Source: Cercospora beticola (lineage: Eukaryota; Ascomycota; Dothideomycetes; Mycosphaerellales; Mycosphaerellaceae). From it: a stretch of DNA of 64,000 bases. A model generated the notes under the pieces. The model saw only the letters and a list, made by a program, of their open reading frames with translations, searched no databases and was not told the DNA's origin. The stretch covers positions 1 through 64,000 of the forward strand of contig NC_088941.1 in assembly GCF_033473495.1 (NCBI RefSeq). The letters run 5' to 3'. The translations under genes and the position numbers were made by a program. Below are positions 59,009-64,000 of this stretch, one piece after another; position 1 is the stretch's first letter; each line of letters starts with the position of its first letter.

Positions 59009-59731
59009 GGTGTGGGAATTGCTGTGAATGCCGTGCCTTCGGGGTCGTGCGTGCCATTCACTTTAGGCTACGCGGGAACGTGGTGGTTGAATGGTAATGA
59101 AAGCGATCGATCAAGGTGCTGGGCGCATTGTTCTTATACACTGTCCTTATCATCGAGGTCCCGTTGGGTATGGTGGAATCTTTCGCCATTTGCAGACCCA
59201 ATTCGAACTCCTCTCTGGTCCCATCTCGGTCGTTCTCCGCCTATCCATCTCGCACGTTCGATCTCCTGTAGTAAGACATCTCCATCGCACACCGAATAGT
59301 AGAGATGGAGACAGAGCACCACGTTCAAATCTCGGTCTTGGAAAGACATGCAAACAGTGTCTCCTGCCAGAGAAGAAACACGGCGAATGGTAGGTAGTGT
59401 CGATGTCCAATCAGTGTCCTTGCTCAAGTGCTATCAGTTCGTCGTGAAGCAGCGTGCGAGGGCTTGGAAGCAAAAAAGTTGCCATTGAGGTGATGTTCCA
59501 CCATTTCCCTTTTCGAGGTCTGTTGTTGGTTGCAGTCGCTCCAACAGGCGCTGGCGTAACTTCGGAACTGACCACTTGAGTATGATCGGCATTGCCCCGA
59601 GCACTGGAGGTATAGCGCCGTTGTGGGGAAGAAACCTATTGTGACGACACTGATATCTCTCGCATGGTGAAGGTGAGGCATCCGATTGGACAATTGCACT
59701 TCGTCGAAGTGGCAGCACCTACTTAGCGATG
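59009..59731. other. Gene-free stretch
   Basis: Upstream region of the damaged repeat gene. Open frames on both strands overlap each other and show no recognisable feature. Confidence 0.45.
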
Positions 59732-60181
59732 TTAGCAAGAACTGATGACAGTGTTGAGACACAAACTACCGATAAGCCAGCATTGTAGCAGTGGCCCCGA
59801 GGTCGTGTCGGTCGTGTTGCACTTGCTTCTAATTGCTTGACTCGTGGCTTGTCGTGCTTGTGCGAATATGTTTGCAACGATGTCGGCTGCGGTGGAGTGT
59901 TCGGCCCTCGATTCGAAGCGCAACTTCTTGCTTGAGAACTCGTACCATTTATCTCGAAAGCGTGCAATTTCGCTGATTGTGAAGGCAGTCAGGCTGGCAC
60001 ATTCTTGGCCTCGGAAACGCCTGGAGGGTGAAGTGCATTTGAAAAGGACTTGCAGTGCTCGTATGTCTGGATGTTTCTCTGCGGATGTAGACGACGACAG
60101 CAATCGCTTTCCAGCAAGCCCCAGAGAAGCAGCCGAGGGCTGTGCTGGCACGCCAGCGCTGGTGTCAGTGTGAATATGTTC
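59732..60181 (-). CDS. Possible exon of an unrecognised protein
   Basis: A frame open for about 150 codons with a coding-like, charged helical composition (for example ISEIARFRDKWYEF and ADIVANIFAQARQA). It begins after a TTTTTGCAG that would serve as acceptor and ends at a TAA. There is no in-frame ATG near its start, so it would need an upstream exon, perhaps MVRHSATRQ near 60237. No domain is recognised. It may equally be chance. Confidence 0.25.
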   Translation of the reverse strand, partial: EHIHTDTSAGVPAQPSAASLGLAGKRLLSSSTSAEKHPDIRALQVLFKCTSPSRRFRGQECASLTAFTISEIARFRDKWYEFSSKKLRFESRAEHSTAADIVANIFAQARQATSQAIRSKCNTTDTTSGPLLQCWLIGSLCLNTVISSC

Positions 60182-60816
60182 TGCAAAAATCGTGTGTTCC
60201 TGGTAGTTCTTTGTCGGGTTGCAGAGTGCCGAACCATCGGAATATCAGTTGAGGACCAGCTCATTCACTGTGTGAAGGATTCAGGGACCTTGAAAGACTC
60301 TTGTGTTGAGCAGTCACAGAAGGAAATTCCACATGATACGTGTACACAGCCAGAACGATCTTTTGGACGGAGGCCTTCAAGGCAAAGCCGATTCAGAATG
60401 CAGTATCATCGCAATGGCAGCTTCCACTTTGGTGACTTTCGCATGATCACTGCAGGTGTCTCTGAGCTCGCAACAACGGCCTGAAACGGAGACCATTGTG
60501 TTCAAGCAGCAAATCGGGTGACGCGCATCAGTCCTGGGTAATAGCAGACTCCTTTGCAAACAGTTCCGCGCCAGCGAAATCCTTCGAAGCCGCAGCTCAT
60601 GAGATCGTTTAGCATTGCCATTTCCTCGATCATTACTGTGAGCGTTGTGCAGCGCTTCGTTGAAATGTGATCACCGATGAGAGTTGCATGCCAGTTTGGA
60701 TAGCGGTCAAGGCATTGGGGTAATGTATCGTCAAGTCTATGATCACATCAATTCCGCAATTGTCGCGGCCTTTTGAAAGCCAGCCTCAAGACAGGTTCCG
60801 CGGGCGCAGACTGTTT
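60182..60816. other. Gene-free stretch
   Basis: A 635-base spacer with only short unrecognised frames. Confidence 0.45.
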
Positions 60817-61767
60817 CTACCTTCCCTTGAACTCCGGCTTTCTCTTCTCCCCAAATGCTTTCAATGCCTCTGTCCTGTCAGTCGTCGGGAGCACGAGATC
60901 ATAGGCAGCATTCTCGCTGGCCTCGCCGTTCTCCCATCCACTCACAGCCTGCATGGCAGCACGAATAGCGACTGGTCCACCTTCGCAGATTGTCGTGGCC
61001 ATTTCCACTGCTTGTTCAAAGACCTTCCCACGTGCAACTCCTGCACCGTTCTTGATCTCATCTTCTGTGATCTGTACAATCCTGTCTGCCAGCCCGATGA
61101 AATATGCCTCCTCGCCCGAGATGCGTCTTCCGGTTAGAATCATGTCTCGCGCTCTGCTGGCTCCAATGATTGCAGGAAGACGGTAGGTCCCTCCTGCACC
61201 GGGGATGATGGCCAAGCGCGTCTCTGGCAGGCCGACCATTGCCGTCGAAGCCATGACGCGGAAGTTGGTGCACAGAGCAAGCTCGAGACCTCCGCCGAAG
61301 GCGGTGCTGCTGATGGCGGAGATGGTGGGGATGGGGAGGGTGGAGAGGCGGGAGAAGGTGTTTCGGAGAGTGGAGAGGAAATGGCGGGTGCTGCATTGGT
61401 GAGTTCTACAGATCTATGTCGTCTGCTCTGCATGCGGGACATACTCTTCCTCGGTGAAGGTGAGGCGTTCCTTCAAGTCGGCGCCGGCACAGAACGCATC
61501 GTCGCTCTCCGAGGTCAGAATGAGCGCTCTCGTCGAGCCCTTCGCGCCCTCGCTGTGCACCTGATCCACGACGCCCTTCAGCTCGGCGAGCAGCTGGCGA
61601 GAGATGGCATTGCGCGCCTTGGGCCGGTTCAGCGACACGACGGTGATTTCGCCCGTGTGCGGGGCGGCGATGGAGGAGATTTTGACGGGCGACGCCAGGG
61701 AGCTGTACCTCCGACGACTACATGACAGCAGACGTTGGCATGGCCTCGCGGAGATGGCAAAGGACAT
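60817..61767 (-). CDS. Mitochondrial enoyl-CoA hydratase/isomerase (AUH-like)
   Basis: 298 aa from two exons, 61767-61445 and 61390-60817, with a 54-nt intron. The N terminus is an Arg/Ser-rich mitochondrial presequence (ARPCQRLLSCSRRRYSS). Crotonase landmarks follow: LNRPKARNAIS, the oxyanion-hole strand FCAGADLKER, then SSTAFGGGLELAL, and ETRLAIIPGAGGTYRLP with the catalytic Glu. It best resembles the AUH/methylglutaconyl-CoA hydratase branch of leucine degradation, though other enoyl-CoA hydratases cannot be excluded. Intact. Confidence 0.87.
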
Positions 61768-62212
61768 GGCGGGTGGGAATGAATGATAGGAAGCTCTCCA
61801 GCTGCTTCACTTCGGCCATGGCATGTCCACACAAGCCCTGCCAATCCCGCGACGCAGGAACGAACCGAGCCGGCGGAGATCGACAAGTCTTATCTCCAAC
61901 TCCATCCAATCACTCACGCACGCCTCCCTGCTCCGCGCGTGCAAGGGACCGCGAAACATGGCGTCGGATGACTGTTGCCGCGCCGACTGACGATGACTGG
62001 ATGACCTCGTGCCTCGGACTGCATCAACGGTGATCGAAATGCACATTACTGCGAGCCGATGCAACCGACCGACGCCAGCAGCAGCAATCTAGGAGAGCTA
62101 CGACGGACGCTGCTACCGAACAGGAAGGTTGCTCAGGCTCTGCTGCAGCATGGAAAGCGTATATGATGGCCTGGCTGGCCACCTCGATGAGCTGAAGGCC
62201 ATTGCCGACAAG
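61768..62212. promoter_or_regulatory. Divergent promoter, hydratase / RNase T2
   Basis: A 445-base region between divergent starts. An upstream in-frame ATG at 62150 could lengthen the RNase. No other gene is seen. Confidence 0.45.
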
Positions 62213-63549
62213 ATGCCTTCCATTCGCACTGCCTCGCGAGTGGCGCTCTCCGGTGTTGCTGCTGCTCAGTCTGTGCTGGGCTTTATGCAGAGTCCAGTGG
62301 AGAGACAAGATGTGTTTGCAGCTTCCGCCACTTGCAACAACCCGCAGCTCTCGTGCCAGAATACCACAGCACAGAATGATCTTTGCTGTTTCAATTCTCC
62401 AGGCGGCGCTCTGCTCTTGACACAGTTTTGGGATACGGATCCGGTTGTTGGGCCTGCTGATAGTTGGACTGTGAGTGTTGGATGTGGAGTCGTGTGGAGG
62501 GCAACGCTGACGACGCATACAGATCCATGGACTATGGCCTGACAACTGCGATGGCACATATGAAGCCAACTGCGATGATCGTCGCGCTTACACCAACATT
62601 ACGCAGATCTTGCAAGCAGCTGGAAAGCAGGATCTGGTTGATTACATGAACACCTACTGGCAAAGCAACTCAGGATCTGCCGAGACATTCTGGGAGCATG
62701 AGTGGGGAAAGCATGGTATGGAAAACGGAATTTGAGAAATGTTCACATGCTGATGATCTTTCAGGCACCTGCATCTCTACACTAGAACCGGATTGCTACA
62801 CCGACTACAAACCAACTGAAGAAGTCCCAGAGTTCTTCCAAAAAGTGGTCGATGTTTTCAAGACTCTGCCTACCTACCAATGGCTTGGAGATGCTGGCGT
62901 CACACCCTCAACAAGCGCCACATACAGCCTATCACAAATCCAGCAAGCACTCGCCAAAAGCCACGGTGGCAAAACGCCATACATTGGCTGCCGATCTGGA
63001 GCTGTCAACGAAGTCTGGTACTTCTACAACATCCGGGGCTCAGTCCAGACTGGCGAGTTTGTTCCCATCGATACTCTCACCAAGTCCAACTGCCCGAGCA
63101 GTGGTATCAAGTACAAGCTGAAGGGAGGAAGTGGAGGCTCGCCTACTTCGACTACAACCGGTGGAGGAACCCAGCCCACCTCATCTCCCGGTACTCCTTT
63201 TGCGGGCTCGGGATTTCTCAACGTCGTCACTGGAGGCAGCCAAAAAGGTTGCATCATCTCTGCTGGAACTTGGTTCACAAGTGGCACATGCGCGACCTTC
63301 ACAGCTGCAGCTTCAGGAGATGGGTTTACTCTGAAGTCATCGAAGGGAAGCTGCGGCATCTCGTCGGGAGTCTTCAGCTGTGGATCAGGCGTGCCGAGCA
63401 CCATATTCACTGCAGATGGGAACACCTTGCAAGCAAGCGGATCTGGTGACTTCTCGGCGGATTCTGTGCCTAGCGGGAGCACGCAAGTGAAGGTGTATAC
63501 CGGCACAGATCACTCTGTGGATGTGACGATACAGTGGCAGGGGAAGTAG
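62213..63549 (+). CDS. Secreted ribonuclease T2 with C-terminal domain
   Basis: 411 aa from three exons, 62213-62470, 62523-62715 and 62765-63549; introns 52 and 49 nt. The signal peptide (MPSIRTASRVALSGVAAAQS) favours this ATG over 62150. The catalytic CAS1 motif SWTIHGLWPD is formed across intron 1, and CAS2 is FWEHEWGKHGTC, across intron 2. Both catalytic His and the Glu are present. After a Ser/Thr/Gly-rich linker (about residues 280-300) a roughly 110-residue C-terminal domain follows, as in Rny1-type fungal RNase T2, where it is thought to bind substrate or wall. Likely extracellular or vacuolar RNA degradation. Confidence 0.9.
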
Positions 63550-63617
63550 AGAATCGCTGCATAGAACTAATTGACAGACCATGCCTTTGGGTACATCTGA
63601 GAAGCTAGAATCTTGTA

Positions 63618-64000
63618 TCACAATGGTTCGCCAATCCTGCCGCCGGATTCGCTGATGAGGACCTCTTGACGACCTCCTTCAGGTCGAGGCCGCAACGAAC
63701 CACGTGTTTGCTCTGCGATGAAACTCCGATAGAGTGCTAGGACTGCTCTTCGAGCAGCGAAAGAGTGCTGGCCTACCTGCTCGAATGCATTCGCAGCACC
63801 GTCGCTGTTCTGAGATCTTCTCCCAAGACACAAGCTTGACGAAAGCCACATAGGGTCTACTTCCCAACTTACTGGAAGTCAGACAGCGCGAGCATACCCT
63901 GGTCTCCGCAACCTGAGTATCCACTTCTCTGGCAGTAGATATTTTAGTGGTGGTCATAGAGTCCCATTCGATAACATTTTCCTCGCTCTGGAAGTCGATA
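63618..64000 (-). CDS. Partial hypothetical gene running off the window
   Basis: On the minus strand the frame is open from the window edge (64000) to 63898. It then shows an AGG/GTATGC donor, an 88-nt intron with a TCTGAC branch-like site and TCTCAG acceptor, and continues in frame from 63809 to a TAA/TGA stop at 63618. The visible text is hydrophilic and coding-like (for example EENVIEWDSM and FAARRAVLALY). There is no recognised domain. An internal ATG at 63957 could be a start, but the frame continues upstream of it. Confidence 0.4.

Overview
The window is one end of a chromosome of a filamentous ascomycete fungus, most likely a Dothideomycete of the Mycosphaerella type. It opens with about 30 copies of the CCCTAA telomere repeat, followed by about 1.2 kb of very AT-rich, TpA-rich DNA of the kind left by repeat-induced point mutation (RIP). 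The genes have short GT-AG introns (about 47-124 nt, mostly 49-60) with CTAAC/CTGAC-like branch points, and the families (Zn2Cys6 regulators, UstYa/DUF3328, HET, 2EXR-like, SLM1, copper amine oxidase) are those of Pezizomycotina. The organism is inferred from architecture only.

Layout. 1-1345: telomere and RIP-like subtelomere. 1.6-11.8 kb: a Zn2Cys6 regulator, a 2EXR/F-box-like gene, a small secreted Cys-rich protein made of two duplicated modules, a DHA2-type drug transporter divergent from a second Zn2Cys6 regulator (broken by a stop), and a broken histidine phosphatase. 12.2-22.9 kb: a metabolic block with a flavin monooxygenase, a frameshifted DAL5-type transporter, a FAD monooxygenase fused to an acetoacetate-decarboxylase domain, a UstYa-like oxidase and a secreted copper amine oxidase. 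24.4-37.3 kb: mostly housekeeping-like genes (2EXR-like, SLM1-like PH protein, Mtm1-like mitochondrial carrier, Pof7/Hrt3-like F-box protein, DUF7025-AAA ATPase). 37.7-38.7 kb: a HET domain abutting a decayed GTPase.

39.4-50.4 kb is the most interesting part. A secreted precursor carries 16 Kex2-type (KR) bounded copies of an invariant heptapeptide QFYPVYG. Beside it lie two UstYa-family oxidases, a heme-thiolate peroxidase and an amino-acid permease. This is the layout expected of a dikaritin-type RiPP (ustiloxin/phomopsin/asperipin class) cluster, with a core I do not recognise.

51.8-64 kb: an AMMECR1 protein, a second 2EXR-like paralog, a secreted N-glycosylation-rich tandem-repeat protein and its frameshifted paralog, an enoyl-CoA hydratase, a secreted RNase T2 and a gene running off the window end. 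At least six genes carry single disabling changes, which fits ongoing subtelomeric decay but could in part be sequence error. Exon borders were placed by eye from splice signals, reading frame and remembered family motifs; no searches were run.
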